From: Natrinema sp. CBA1119
GTDB lineage: Archaea; Halobacteriota; Halobacteria; Halobacteriales; Natrialbaceae
NCBI RefSeq assembly: GCF_002572525.1
Contig: NZ_PDBS01000001.1
Span: forward strand, 3,100,001 to 3,164,000
Reading direction: 5' to 3'
Length of the DNA: 64,000 nt
Shown one piece after another: positions 51,543-60,880 of this stretch (position 1 is the first letter of the stretch; each line of letters begins with the position of its first letter). The notes under the pieces are model-generated. The model did no database searches and was not told the origin of the DNA. It saw only the letters and a program-made list of their open reading frames with translations. Made by a program: the position numbers and the translations under genes.

Positions 51543-53252
51543 TTATCCTTGGAACGCGTCCGCGAACTCCGTCGGGAGCGTTCCGATCTCGATTCCCCAG
51601 GCGATCGGCAGCCAGCCGACCGCGACGAGCGTAATGAGGATAATTCCGATGACGTTCAATCCGACGCCGATCTTGGCCATCTGGGGCAGCGTGATGTAGC
51701 CGCTGCCGAAGACGATCGCGTTCGGCGGGGTCGCGACCGGGAGCATGAACGCGAAGGAGGCCGCGGTCGCGCCGGCGATCATGAGTCCGAAGGGGTGGAC
51801 GCCGATGCCGACCGCGACGCCCGCGAGAATGGGCATCAACATCGCCGTCGTCGCCGTGTTCGAGGTGACCTCCGTCAGGAAGATGGTCATCACGACCACG
51901 GCGAACAGGATGGCGATCATCGGGACGCCGCCGAGCAACTCGAGGCGCTCGCCGATCCAGGCCGCGAGCCCGGTGTCACCGAAGCCGCTGGCGATCGCGA
52001 GGCCGCCGCCAAAGAGCAGGATAACGCCCCACGGGATGTCGACGGCGTTCGTCCAGTCGAGCAGGAAGGTGTGGTCGCCGTCTTCGGTCTCCGTCGGTAG
52101 GGTAAACAGGACCATCGCGCCGCCGATGGCCACAATCGTGTCGGCGTCCTCCGGCGGCGTGATCCCGAGGAGGGGATCGATCAGGCTGGCACCGATCCAG
52201 GCCGCCGCCATCCCGACGAAGACGACGGCGACCATTTTTTCCTGCCGAACCATCGGCCCGAGCCGCTCGAGTTCGCGGTCGATCGTGTCCGCGCCGGCGG
52301 GGAGTTCCTCGAACTCGGGCGACACCGCGCGAGTGACGTAGACGTAGACGGCGACGAGACCGATCGCGGAGATCGGGACGCCGTAGAGCATCCACTCCGC
52401 GAAGGAAACCGATTGGTCGAAGAGCGCGTCGGCCTGGCCCGCGAAGAGGACGTTTGGCGGCGTTCCGATGAGCGTCGAGACGCCGCCGACGGACGCGCCG
52501 TAGGCGATACAGAGCATCAGCGCGATGCCGAAGGAGAAGTTCCCCTCGCTGGTGTCCACCTCGAGGTTGGCCTCGTCGACCAGATCGGCGGTCTGGTAGA
52601 TGACCGCCAGCGCGATGGGGACCATCATCATCACGGTCGCGCTGTTGGAGACCCACATCGAGAGGAACGCCGTGGCGAGCATGAAGCCGAGGATGAGCCG
52701 CGAGGGCTCGGTGCCGACGGCCTTGATCGTCCGCAGCGCGATCCGCCGGTGGAGGCCCCATCGCTGCATCGCCATCGCGAGGAAGAACCCGCCCATGAAC
52801 AGGAAGATCAACGGATGGCCGTAGGAGGGCGTCGTGTCCGCGACGGGCAGCGCGCCGGTCAGCGGAAAGAGGACGATCGGCAACAGCGATGTCGCGGGGA
52901 TCGGGATGGCCTCGGACATCCACCAGACGGCGACCCACGCGGTGACGGCGGCGACCGCCTTCCCCGCGGCCGAGAGGCCGTCCGGCGTCGGCGAGAGGAA
53001 GATCAGCGCGAACAGGAGCGGCCCGAGAACGAACCCAATCCGCTGCCGGAGATCGTACGTCCCGCCGACGTCGAACGGGGAACCACCGCCGTCGCCACGG
53101 TCGCCTCCGGAGCCGCCGTCATCGGGGTCGGTTCCGGTCCCGTCGGCGGGATCGAGATCGCCGCGTTCGTCGCGATCGCGACCGCCGTCGGGAAACACCC
53201 GCTGAGCGAGGCGTCGCTCTTCGGGCTCGAGATCGTCCATATCGGCGATCAT
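51543..53252 (-). CDS. SLC13/DASS-family anion:Na+ symporter
   Basis: ATG 53252 (or 53240) gives about 569 residues. An acidic Asp/Gly-rich cytoplasmic N-terminus (about 1-70) precedes some 12 helices. Family features: MWVSNSATVMMMVPIALAV and TEVTSNTATTAMLMPILAG, the two SNT motifs that bind Na+ and carboxylate. Also GGVSTLIGTPPNVLFAG and LPVATPPNAIVFGSG. It imports dicarboxylates, sulfate or phosphate with Na+; the exact substrate is open. Confidence 0.92.
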   Translation of the reverse strand: MIADMDDLEPEERRLAQRVFPDGGRDRDERGDLDPADGTGTDPDDGGSGGDRGDGGGSPFDVGGTYDLRQRIGFVLGPLLFALIFLSPTPDGLSAAGKAVAAVTAWVAVWWMSEAIPIPATSLLPIVLFPLTGALPVADTTPSYGHPLIFLFMGGFFLAMAMQRWGLHRRIALRTIKAVGTEPSRLILGFMLATAFLSMWVSNSATVMMMVPIALAVIYQTADLVDEANLEVDTSEGNFSFGIALMLCIAYGASVGGVSTLIGTPPNVLFAGQADALFDQSVSFAEWMLYGVPISAIGLVAVYVYVTRAVSPEFEELPAGADTIDRELERLGPMVRQEKMVAVVFVGMAAAWIGASLIDPLLGITPPEDADTIVAIGGAMVLFTLPTETEDGDHTFLLDWTNAVDIPWGVILLFGGGLAIASGFGDTGLAAWIGERLELLGGVPMIAILFAVVVMTIFLTEVTSNTATTAMLMPILAGVAVGIGVHPFGLMIAGATAASFAFMLPVATPPNAIVFGSGYITLPQMAKIGVGLNVIGIILITLVAVGWLPIAWGIEIGTLPTEFADAFQG

Positions 53253-53527
53253 GGCCGGCGCGTCGAGCGTGAGATACGCCTTCGTTCGGGCGTTGACGAC
53301 CCACAGGTACGACCACAACCGCCGTGTGACCGATCTGGAGGTCGACGCTCGCTCCGTCTCCATCCTCTCCGATGCTCCCACGGGACGGCGTATAACTAGT
53401 GATCGCTTACGTCGATTGCGCGAGCGGAAACGGAAGCGAACAGGGCGGACCGAGACGCAGCACTGATCGGATTTCGGATCGGGTTCGACCGCGGAACACA
53501 CAAGACGCTGACCGGCCAAACCGGAGT

Positions 53528-53914
53528 ATGCCGCTGTTGCAGTTCGATACGACGCTGTCGCTCTCGGATGAGAAAAAGGCTGCCCTCGCCGACCGGGTAA
53601 CGGAGCTGTACACGTCTGAGATGGAGACGACGCGGGGACACGTCGCCGTGACGATCCGCGAACGCGACGAGGCCGATCTCCACCTCGGGCGGGCCGTCGA
53701 CGGACCGCTGCTCTTTCTCGACGCGGAGATCCGCCGCGGCCGTTCGTTCGAGCGGAAGCGAGCGTTCGCGCTCGCTACGTTTGGGTACGTCGGGGATAGC
53801 TTCGACATCCCCGAGGAGAACATGAAGGCCGTCTTCACCGAACACCCCGGCGAGTCGATGATGGGCGTCGACCGCGTCGGCGGCGAGTGGAACGAGGACG
53901 GCGGCGCGGAGTGA
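53528..53914 (+). CDS. Tautomerase-superfamily protein
   Basis: ATG 53528 gives 128 residues beginning MPLLQFDTTLSLSDEKKAALADRVTELYTSEM. Pro2 would be the N-terminal catalytic base after Met removal, and the chain has the MIF/4-oxalocrotonate tautomerase fold. It likely tautomerises a keto acid; the substrate is unknown. It is a single gene, followed 120 bp on by a stress protein. Confidence 0.87.
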   Translation: MPLLQFDTTLSLSDEKKAALADRVTELYTSEMETTRGHVAVTIRERDEADLHLGRAVDGPLLFLDAEIRRGRSFERKRAFALATFGYVGDSFDIPEENMKAVFTEHPGESMMGVDRVGGEWNEDGGAE

Positions 53915-54034
53915 TCCTCGAGTCCGCAATCGCTTCGATCCGAGATGCGTCAGTGTTCGGTCCGAGGACAGCGATGAGTGCACTGGAGCCGTTCCGCGGC
54001 CGCTGAAACCACTATCCGTTTCGCTCTCGTACGT

Positions 54035-54496
54035 ATGCCCATGTACCGCGTTCTACTGCCAGTCGACGAGAACGAATCGCGGGCGCGGGCCCAGGCCACC
54101 GCCGTCCGCGACCTCCCGGGCGCGGCGACGGACGTGTCGGTCGACGTCCTCCACGTCCGCGAGGAAACGGGAGGAACCGACGCCGAGTGGGCGGCGGGCG
54201 GGTTCGCCGAGGAGTACGCCGATGAAATGGCGCGAGTCACCGACGACGATTCGCTCCCCGCGTCGGTCGAGGCGGCGGTCGACGCACTCGAGGAGGGGGA
54301 TCTCGAGTGGCGGGTCCGCACGGCCACTAGAGATCCCGCGGACGCGATCCTCGAGGCGGCAGCGGCGTCCGACAGCGACGCGATCGTCGTCGGCGTCGAA
54401 GGCCGATCGCCCGTCGGCAAGGCGCTCTTCGGGAGCGTCGCCCAGTCCGTGATTCTCGAGGGGGATCGGCCGGTGACGGTCGTTTCCGACGAATAG
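54035..54496 (+). CDS. Universal stress protein
   Basis: ATG 54035 gives 153 residues, a normal single-domain UspA. MYRVLLPVDENESRARAQA is the N-terminal strand and helix. The ATP-binding motif is IVVGVEGRSPVGKALFGSVAQSVILEGDRPVTVV. Cytoplasmic. It converges with the Get3/ArsA-like gene, 26 bp apart. Confidence 0.92.
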   Translation: MPMYRVLLPVDENESRARAQATAVRDLPGAATDVSVDVLHVREETGGTDAEWAAGGFAEEYADEMARVTDDDSLPASVEAAVDALEEGDLEWRVRTATRDPADAILEAAAASDSDAIVVGVEGRSPVGKALFGSVAQSVILEGDRPVTVVSDE

Positions 54497-54522
54497 GCCA
54501 CGAGCGAGGAGCGGCCGATCGA

Positions 54523-55776
54523 CTACCGCAGACAGGCCGCCACGACCTCGAGCATCGCCTCGCCGCGGACCTCGTCGGCGAACAGCGGGACGCGCCGGAC
54601 CTCGGTGCCGCGGAAAAGGTCCTGGGCCTCCGCCAGTGCGTTCTGCTGGACGTCCCAGCGCCGCTGGCAAAACGCGCAGTCGTCGAGGTTCGGCTGCAGG
54701 AACTCGCCGTCGACGTCGTCGGTGACGTTCGACAGCGGCTCCATCACTCGGTTGACGACGACGGTGCCCACGGGGATCTCGAACTCTCGGAGTTGCTGGC
54801 GCAGGCGCTTCGACTCGAAGACGCTCATCTCCTCGGGGACCATAACGATCCGGAAGTCCGTCCGCGCGGGATCGCGCAGGGCCGCCCGCAGGCGCTCGAT
54901 GCGTTCGCGCAACACGTCCAGATCCTCGAGATCGTCCTTCTCGGTGTCTTCGCCCCCGCCGAACATCCCCTTGACGCCGTCGAGCATTCCGCCGATCTGC
55001 TGGCGGAACTTGACGAGCCGGCCCATCATCGTGTCCATGATCTCGGGCAACTGGAGCAGTCGGAGGGTGTGGCCCGTCGGTGCCGTGTCGACGATCACGC
55101 GATCGAACCGGTCGTCGTCCATGTACTCGAGCAGGAGTTGCATCGCGGCGGCCTCGTCGGCTCCGGGCATCGCGCCGCCGAAGAGGGCGTCCATCGGCGA
55201 CTCGCCGCCGAGCATCTCGCCGAGGCCGCCGAGCGGACCGCCATCGCCGCCAGCGCCACCGGGGAACGGGGAGCTGCCGGCGTCATCGCCGCCAAAGGGC
55301 GTTCCCTCGTCGGATCCAGGTCCGGGTCCCGAATTCGCGTCCGTACTCGCGCTCGAGCCCCCGAAGGGAGTCTCGCCCTCCTCGATCGCGGCCTCGGGAT
55401 CGATTTCGGCCGCGTAGAGGGGGATGTCGTCGCGGATCCGTCCGGGGTCGGCCGGGATGTCGGTCTCGAAGGTATCCGAGAGCGAGTGCGCCGGATCGGT
55501 CGAGACGACCAGCGTCCTGGTGCCGCCGCGGGCGCTGTCGAGCGCCGTCGCAGCTGCCATCGTCGTCTTCCCGACGCCGCCTTTGCCGCCGTAGAGGACG
55601 TACTCGGGGCCGTCGATCGGCTCGTCCGACGGCTCGACGTCGATCGTCTCGCGTTCCGCTGGCTCCGCGTCGTCGACCGAGTCCGTCGGCGTCACCTCGA
55701 TGGTGTGTGCGTCGTCGCTGTTCCCCTCCCTCGCCTCGGCTTCCTCGTCGACCGGTTCGACGTCGATGCCACTCAT
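54523..55776 (-). CDS. Get3/ArsA-type ATPase
   Basis: The 417-residue single-domain protein has a deviant P-loop GGKGGVGKTT (63-72), switch I STDPAHSLSD and switch II DTAPTGHTLRLL. CAFCQRRWD near the C-terminus is the CxxC that bridges zinc in Get3 dimers. Archaeal homologues handle tail-anchored membrane proteins; arsenite transport is less likely with no ars genes nearby. Before PGADEAA it has a Gly/Pro/Ser-rich insert (about 134-205), longer than usual, and the first 55 residues are an acidic extension. Confidence 0.9.
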   Translation of the reverse strand: MSGIDVEPVDEEAEAREGNSDDAHTIEVTPTDSVDDAEPAERETIDVEPSDEPIDGPEYVLYGGKGGVGKTTMAAATALDSARGGTRTLVVSTDPAHSLSDTFETDIPADPGRIRDDIPLYAAEIDPEAAIEEGETPFGGSSASTDANSGPGPGSDEGTPFGGDDAGSSPFPGGAGGDGGPLGGLGEMLGGESPMDALFGGAMPGADEAAAMQLLLEYMDDDRFDRVIVDTAPTGHTLRLLQLPEIMDTMMGRLVKFRQQIGGMLDGVKGMFGGGEDTEKDDLEDLDVLRERIERLRAALRDPARTDFRIVMVPEEMSVFESKRLRQQLREFEIPVGTVVVNRVMEPLSNVTDDVDGEFLQPNLDDCAFCQRRWDVQQNALAEAQDLFRGTEVRRVPLFADEVRGEAMLEVVAACLR

Positions 55777-55848
55777 ACGGCTCGGTTCCCCGTCCCAACA
55801 CGAGTATTCGTCGGTCTCGACTCCCGATTGGTGGCGAGACCACCGCGC

Positions 55849-57270
55849 TCACTCCGTCGGCGTCCCCGAAACCGACGATTCGTCGCCGGTGACGGCGTCG
55901 CGGAGCGCCAGCGCGAGCGGCACGGCCCACAGCGTGGCGTATAGAGCTTGCGTGAACGGGTTCGAGAGCAGCGAGTAGCGAAGTCGCGCCCAACGGCTCT
56001 CGAAGGGCACGGCCTGCCAGGCCGCGCGAGCGGACCGGACGCTGTAGTACGCCCAGACGACGGCGTTGTAGGCGACGAGCGCCGCGAGGAGCGGGGAGAG
56101 GGAGAGCCACCCGGCCACGGTCGCCAGTGCGACCACCAGCCCGACCGGGATTCCGACGATGTTCGTGACCGCGAGCAGGTGCGTCAGACCGGTCCCGGTC
56201 ACGAACCGGAGTCGATCGAACGCGGACCAGTTCGGCGCTCGAAGGCGTCGGTACGGCTCGGAGACCTGCCGTTGTTTCTCACGGACCCACTCGTCGATAC
56301 CGGTCGGACAGCGGGTCCGGACGTACCGATTCAGGATACCGAGCGTGTATCCTCGCCGGAACGCCGCCGCGTCGAGCGGCATCGATCCGGTCGCGCCGTC
56401 GCGTCGCCAGTCTTCGAGGTCGGCCAGCACGTCGGCCGGCAGGAAGTATCCCTCCTCGAGCAATCGGTACGGTCCGGTGTTCGAGTTTGCGAACAGCAGG
56501 TCCGAGTGAATCGCGCTGCCCGCGGACTCGAGCAGCGGAAGGAGTCCGTCGCCGACGTTCCCCGCGGTTCGTTTCGCCTGCACGATATCGTCCTCCGCGA
56601 GGCCGGCGACGGCGAGTTCGAACGCGTCGACGGGGAACCGCGTGCCCGAGTTGACGACGGTCACGATATCGTCGTCATCGACCGAGAGCGTCGCGAACGC
56701 CTCTGAAATCGTGTCAGTACCGACTCGAGAGTCGCCACGGTCGGTCCGCGTCGGGTCCCCCGCAGTCTGACCGGCCGCACGAATCGCGGCGACGGTTTCG
56801 ACTAGTTCGACCGTCAGACCGCTCGCTCGCCCCGCCTCGAGGGCGTCGGTCAACTCGGCCACAGCGGGTTCGCCGGGCCCGGTGATGACGGAGACGGAAA
56901 CGCGGTCGACGGGGTAGCTCTGTCCGGCGATCGACGCGAGCGTCTCCTCGAGCGCCTCCCTCTGGCTACCGGAGAGGGGGACGAAAACGCGAATTCGCCG
57001 CTGTGCGGTCGCTGGGAGCCGGCAGTCGGGTCCGGGACCGTCCTCGACAGGTGGTGTCGGCTCCGCCGCGAGGCCCTGATCACCGGCTGTCCGCCTTTGC
57101 TGTGGTCCCGTCGCGGAGTCGTCCCTCAATTCCTCGAGCACTCGACCGAGAGTCCGTTCGTCGACCGCGTTGAGCGGCCGACGGGCGAACAGCCCAACGA
57201 GCCCGCAGCTGACGACGAAATAACCGATCTGGCTCGCGACGAACGCAGCGACGACGGCCTCGAGCAACAT
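55849..57270 (-). CDS. Membrane-bound family 2-like glycosyltransferase
   Basis: The 473-residue protein has one N-terminal helix (about 5-30), a cytoplasmic GT-A-like domain (IRVFVPLSGSQREALEETLASIAGQSYPV) and three or four C-terminal helices (about 355-460). The strand normally carrying the DxD motif reads VVNSGTRFP, so Asp is replaced by Asn. It may transfer a sugar to a lipid or glycan at the membrane, but catalysis is uncertain with this substitution. No other glycan genes are adjacent. Confidence 0.78.
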   Translation of the reverse strand: MLLEAVVAAFVASQIGYFVVSCGLVGLFARRPLNAVDERTLGRVLEELRDDSATGPQQRRTAGDQGLAAEPTPPVEDGPGPDCRLPATAQRRIRVFVPLSGSQREALEETLASIAGQSYPVDRVSVSVITGPGEPAVAELTDALEAGRASGLTVELVETVAAIRAAGQTAGDPTRTDRGDSRVGTDTISEAFATLSVDDDDIVTVVNSGTRFPVDAFELAVAGLAEDDIVQAKRTAGNVGDGLLPLLESAGSAIHSDLLFANSNTGPYRLLEEGYFLPADVLADLEDWRRDGATGSMPLDAAAFRRGYTLGILNRYVRTRCPTGIDEWVREKQRQVSEPYRRLRAPNWSAFDRLRFVTGTGLTHLLAVTNIVGIPVGLVVALATVAGWLSLSPLLAALVAYNAVVWAYYSVRSARAAWQAVPFESRWARLRYSLLSNPFTQALYATLWAVPLALALRDAVTGDESSVSGTPTE

Positions 57271-57324
57271 GACTCACCGGCTGGACGGCCCAGCCGCGTA
57301 TTTGTATTGTGGCCGGATCGCGTC

Positions 57325-58425
57325 TCACTCGAAGTACGCCGCTAACCGCTCAGCCGCCTCCTCGACGCGCGGCGTGACGAGCGCGAATCGCAGCCACTCC
57401 GTCCGCGACTCGCCGAAGGCCTCGCCGGGCATGCCGGCCACGCCGGCCTCGTCAATCAGTCGCTCGACGTTCGCGAGCGTGCCCGGATAGTCCTCGAAGC
57501 GGGCCATCACGTAGAACGATCCCCTTGGTGTGGTGTACTCCGCGCCCGCGGCCTCGAGCGCGTCGGTGAACGTCGCGACGCGCTCCCGGAGCCGCTCTCG
57601 GTTGCGCTCGTAGTAGTCCGGTCCCGTCTCGCGCAGCGCCCGCAGGACCGCGAACTGGCCGGGCCGGGTGGTGGCGACGTTGACCAGCATGTGTCGGCTC
57701 TTCGCGTTCGCGACGAGTTTCGGCGGGAAGATCGCGTAGCCGACCCGGGCTCCGGTGATCGCCATCGACTTCGAAAACGCGTTGGTGACGACCCGGTGGG
57801 CCGAATCGGTCTCGAGCGCGCTCGCGAACGTCCCCGAGAGGTCGTAGTGGTCGTACACCTCGTCGCTGATCAGGACCGCGTCGTACGTCTCGGCGATGGC
57901 GATCAGCTCCCGCATCGTCTCCGCGGGATAGACAGCACCGGTCGGGTTGTTCGGCGTATTGACCACGATCGCCGCCGTCTCCTCGCTCGCGGCCGCGCGG
58001 ACGTCGTCAGGATCCAGTTGCCCCTCATCGTCCGCCGCGACGAAGCGCTGCGTTCCGCCGAGCATCGTCGTCTTTCCCGGGTAGTAGGGGTAGACGGGGT
58101 CAGTCAGCAGGATCTCGCTCCCGCGCTCGCGCTCGAGGGCCCGCGCCATCGCGAGGTAGTTCGCCTCGCCTGCACCGTTCGTGACGACGATCTGGTCGAC
58201 GTCGACGCCGCGGCGGGCGGCGATCTCCTCGCGCAACTCGAGAAGCCCCTCACTGGGCGGGTACTGAAACCGGTCCGGCTCGAGGTCGGCGTACTCCCGA
58301 AGCCCTTCCCGGAGCGCCTCGGGGGGCTCCCAGTCGGGGTTCCCGCTCACCATGTCGATGACGTCGCGCTCCGCGGCGTCCGCGTATTCCATCACGCGGA
58401 AGAACAGCGGCGTCTCGTAGTTCAT
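57325..58425 (-). CDS. Class I/II PLP-dependent aminotransferase
   Basis: The 366-residue fold-type I enzyme has VVNTPNNPTGAVYP (cofactor-binding Asn), ISDEVYDHYD (Asp/Tyr to the pyridine ring) and NAFSKSMAITGARVGY with the Schiff-base Lys. Arg in WLRFALVTPR would hold the substrate carboxylate. It transaminates an amino acid, likely aspartate/aromatic type; specificity is unknown. It is followed on the same strand by a glycosyltransferase 54 bp away, probably unrelated. Confidence 0.93.
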   Translation of the reverse strand: MNYETPLFFRVMEYADAAERDVIDMVSGNPDWEPPEALREGLREYADLEPDRFQYPPSEGLLELREEIAARRGVDVDQIVVTNGAGEANYLAMARALERERGSEILLTDPVYPYYPGKTTMLGGTQRFVAADDEGQLDPDDVRAAASEETAAIVVNTPNNPTGAVYPAETMRELIAIAETYDAVLISDEVYDHYDLSGTFASALETDSAHRVVTNAFSKSMAITGARVGYAIFPPKLVANAKSRHMLVNVATTRPGQFAVLRALRETGPDYYERNRERLRERVATFTDALEAAGAEYTTPRGSFYVMARFEDYPGTLANVERLIDEAGVAGMPGEAFGESRTEWLRFALVTPRVEEAAERLAAYFE

Positions 58426-58492
58426 GTGCGACGGTATAGCGTCGGCAGCAGTCAGTGTGGCGATTCACTCTGTCCGATCCGTATCGTCGCCT

Positions 58493-59917
58493 TCAGAGAC
58501 GATCCGAGATCCGCTCGATCGCGGCGGGTGCATCGATACGGCCGGCACCAAGTCCGTCGGTGTTGTCTCCCGAGAGTTCAACTGCACCCTGCGTGATCGC
58601 CTGTCGGACGCGCCGCGGGTGCAGGTCGGGCGCGAGCTCGCGGAGCAAGCAGGCGAGTCCGGCGACCTGCGGTGCCGCCATCGACGTGCCGGGTTTGTAC
58701 AGATATCGCTTGCCGTAAATCGATTTCGGGACCGTTGAGAGGACGTAGTTCGTCGGATACGGGTACGCGACCGCGTCGGGATCGGTCGTCCGTGTTTTCG
58801 CTCGCGTCTCGTAGCCGCCGCCGGGCGCAGCGACGTCGACCGTCCCGTTACCGTAGTTCGAGTAGCTGCTGCGTTTGTCGGTCGGGCCGGTCGCCGCGAC
58901 GGTGACCGTTCCGGGGGTCTCGGCGGGGAGCACGTAGTCGGATTCACGGTCGACGTTGACCCCTCTGTTGCCAGCGGCGGCCACGACTACGACTCCTTGT
59001 TGCATCGCGTGTTGCACGACGCGGCGCACCGCGGCGAACGCGCGGCTGTTGTTGGGTCGGATTCCGCGAATGCTCGCGTTGACCACGTCGACGCCGAGAT
59101 CGACGGCGTAGTCGATCGCGATGAGGATGTCCGCGAGCGTCCCGATAAGCTGGCTGTACGTCGTCCCGCCGTAGGAGTACACGGGGTCGAAAAACATCGT
59201 GCGAAGCGAGACGATCGACGCATCGGGGGCCATCCCGACGATCCCGGAGCCGTTGCGCGGTGCGGCGGCGATGCCGGCGACGTGGGAGCCGTGTCCATCG
59301 ACGTCGGCGGCGACGGGCCGTGTGACCCGTTCGGTCGGCTTCAGTACGAGTCCGGAGTTCGTCGCCGTCCGCACCTCTCCGGTTCCGGCGTGGACGTGTG
59401 CGTTTCGAACGAATCGGCTCCGGTCGGCATCGATTCGCGACGCGAGATCCGGGTGGTTGAAACTGACTCCCGAGTCGATAATCGCGATCGTCGTTCCATC
59501 GCCGGTCGCCCGGTCGTGGGCCGCGTCCGCGCGGATGAGTCGCTTATCCCACTGTTTGTCGGACAACGGCTCGTCCCTGCGAACCACCTCGCCCTCGCTT
59601 TGTTCGATATCGTCGAAAACGTACGTTTCGTTCGTGACGGCGTCAGTGACGGCCGCCATCGACCGAAGCTCGTCGCGCTTCGCTTTCGGCCCTTGAACGA
59701 TGAAAACCGCTCCGTCGGCCAGTTCGTGTCGTACTTCGAACCCGGCCCTCGAGAGTCGGGAGCGGAGCCCACTCCCCCCACCGAGAACGATATAGACCTC
59801 GCGGTCGTCCGCCCCAGTCCGGTCGCTCCCGCTAGCGGTTCCGACCGCACCGATGATGCCACTCCCACCGATCCCTTTGATCAGCGACCGCCTCGAAACG
59901 CTTCTGTACTCTTCCAT
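58493..59917 (-). CDS. Tat-exported subtilisin-like serine protease (S8)
   Basis: The 474-residue protease begins with a Tat signal (SRRSLIKGIGGSGIIGAVG). A short I9-like propeptide (about 40-100) precedes the catalytic domain. Catalytic residues: D148 (IIDSG), H209 (DGHGSHVAG), N317 (AAGN) and S412 (GTSMAAP), all intact. Halolysin-type C-terminal extensions are absent. An insertion sequence begins 18 bp upstream of its ATG and has displaced it from the AT-rich DNA that probably held its promoter. Confidence 0.93.
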   Translation of the reverse strand: MEEYRSVSRRSLIKGIGGSGIIGAVGTASGSDRTGADDREVYIVLGGGSGLRSRLSRAGFEVRHELADGAVFIVQGPKAKRDELRSMAAVTDAVTNETYVFDDIEQSEGEVVRRDEPLSDKQWDKRLIRADAAHDRATGDGTTIAIIDSGVSFNHPDLASRIDADRSRFVRNAHVHAGTGEVRTATNSGLVLKPTERVTRPVAADVDGHGSHVAGIAAAPRNGSGIVGMAPDASIVSLRTMFFDPVYSYGGTTYSQLIGTLADILIAIDYAVDLGVDVVNASIRGIRPNNSRAFAAVRRVVQHAMQQGVVVVAAAGNRGVNVDRESDYVLPAETPGTVTVAATGPTDKRSSYSNYGNGTVDVAAPGGGYETRAKTRTTDPDAVAYPYPTNYVLSTVPKSIYGKRYLYKPGTSMAAPQVAGLACLLRELAPDLHPRRVRQAITQGAVELSGDNTDGLGAGRIDAPAAIERISDRL

Positions 59918-59926
59918 GAGCGTTCG

Positions 59927-60880
59927 CTTGAATAGGCTCTGGTGAATCGTTGGACGGCGTCGGTTTCGACCGTCAGAACTAGGAGTATGAAGCGGGAAAC
60001 CGCCGATGCTCTATGTCGAAAATCTCCCGCTTCACGAGCAAAGTCGTTCAGTTAGCTAAAAATGCTGTTGGTGAGCGAGGCGAAGTCGCCGCCCCCGAAG
60101 GGGGTGGCGGCTTCGCCGAGTATGCGGTAGTGTCGCTGCACTGTCTGCGGGTTTACCTGGAAAAATCCTACCGAGAAGCACTCGATTTGCTGAGCGAGAT
60201 GCCACAAATACTCGGGGAGATCGGCCTTGAACCGACCGATCTCCCCGATCACTCGACGCTAGTCAAGTGGTTTGATAGGATTAAGACCGCACTCTGGCGA
60301 GTGCTGCTGCGCCTCTCGGCGCAGCTGCACGGCCAGAGCGGTCACGCCGCCATTGACGCGACGTTTTTCGACCGCGAAAACGCTAGCAAACACTACTGCC
60401 GTCGGACGAATTACCGGGTTCAGACGCTCAAAGCGACAGCTCTCGTCGACACAGAAAGCCAAGCAATTCTGGACGTTCACTGTACGACCGAGAAACGCCA
60501 CGACACACAGCTCGGCTGGCAGGTCGCCCGCCGCAACGCGGGCGACCTCGCCAGCCTCGCTGCCGACAAAGGCTACGACTGGATGGATTTACGCGAAAAA
60601 CTCCGCGAAGACGGCGTGAGACCGCTGATCAAACATCGTGAGTTTCGGCCCATCGATCACGCGCATAACGCGCGGATCGATGGGCCTCGATACCGCCAAC
60701 GAGCGATGTGTGAGACCGTCTTTTCAACGATCAAGCGCACGCTCGGCGACGCCGTGCGTGCGCGAACTTGGTACGGTGAATTTCGTGAACTCGTTTTGAT
60801 GTGTGTGGTTCACAACACCAAGCGATCTCTAAAACAGTGAAATCAAGCTACGTCTGGCGATTCACCACGTCCCTTGAATA
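59927..60880. mobile_element. Complete ISH1-like (IS5-family) insertion sequence with 8-bp target duplication
   Basis: The element proper spans 59935-60872 (938 bp). The flanks carry the 8-bp direct repeat CTTGAATA (59927-59934 and 60873-60880). Imperfect terminal inverted repeats of about 22 bp (59935-59956 and 60851-60872) share TGGTGAATCG. An 8-bp duplication and the transposase type fit the ISH1 subgroup of IS5. Identical duplications suggest a fairly recent insertion. Confidence 0.93.
60013..60840 (+). CDS. IS5-family (ISH1-type) transposase
   Basis: The 275-residue DDE transposase appears intact. The catalytic residues are probably D115 (HAAIDATFFDRE), D185 (AADKGYDW) and E234 (MCETVFSTIKR with the YREK-like YRQRAMCE). 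The N-terminal helical region (SLHCLRVYLEKSYREALDLLSEM) is standard for the group. It is oriented away from the subtilase. The single full-length frame suggests the element could still move. Confidence 0.95.
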   Translation: MSKISRFTSKVVQLAKNAVGERGEVAAPEGGGGFAEYAVVSLHCLRVYLEKSYREALDLLSEMPQILGEIGLEPTDLPDHSTLVKWFDRIKTALWRVLLRLSAQLHGQSGHAAIDATFFDRENASKHYCRRTNYRVQTLKATALVDTESQAILDVHCTTEKRHDTQLGWQVARRNAGDLASLAADKGYDWMDLREKLREDGVRPLIKHREFRPIDHAHNARIDGPRYRQRAMCETVFSTIKRTLGDAVRARTWYGEFRELVLMCVVHNTKRSLKQ

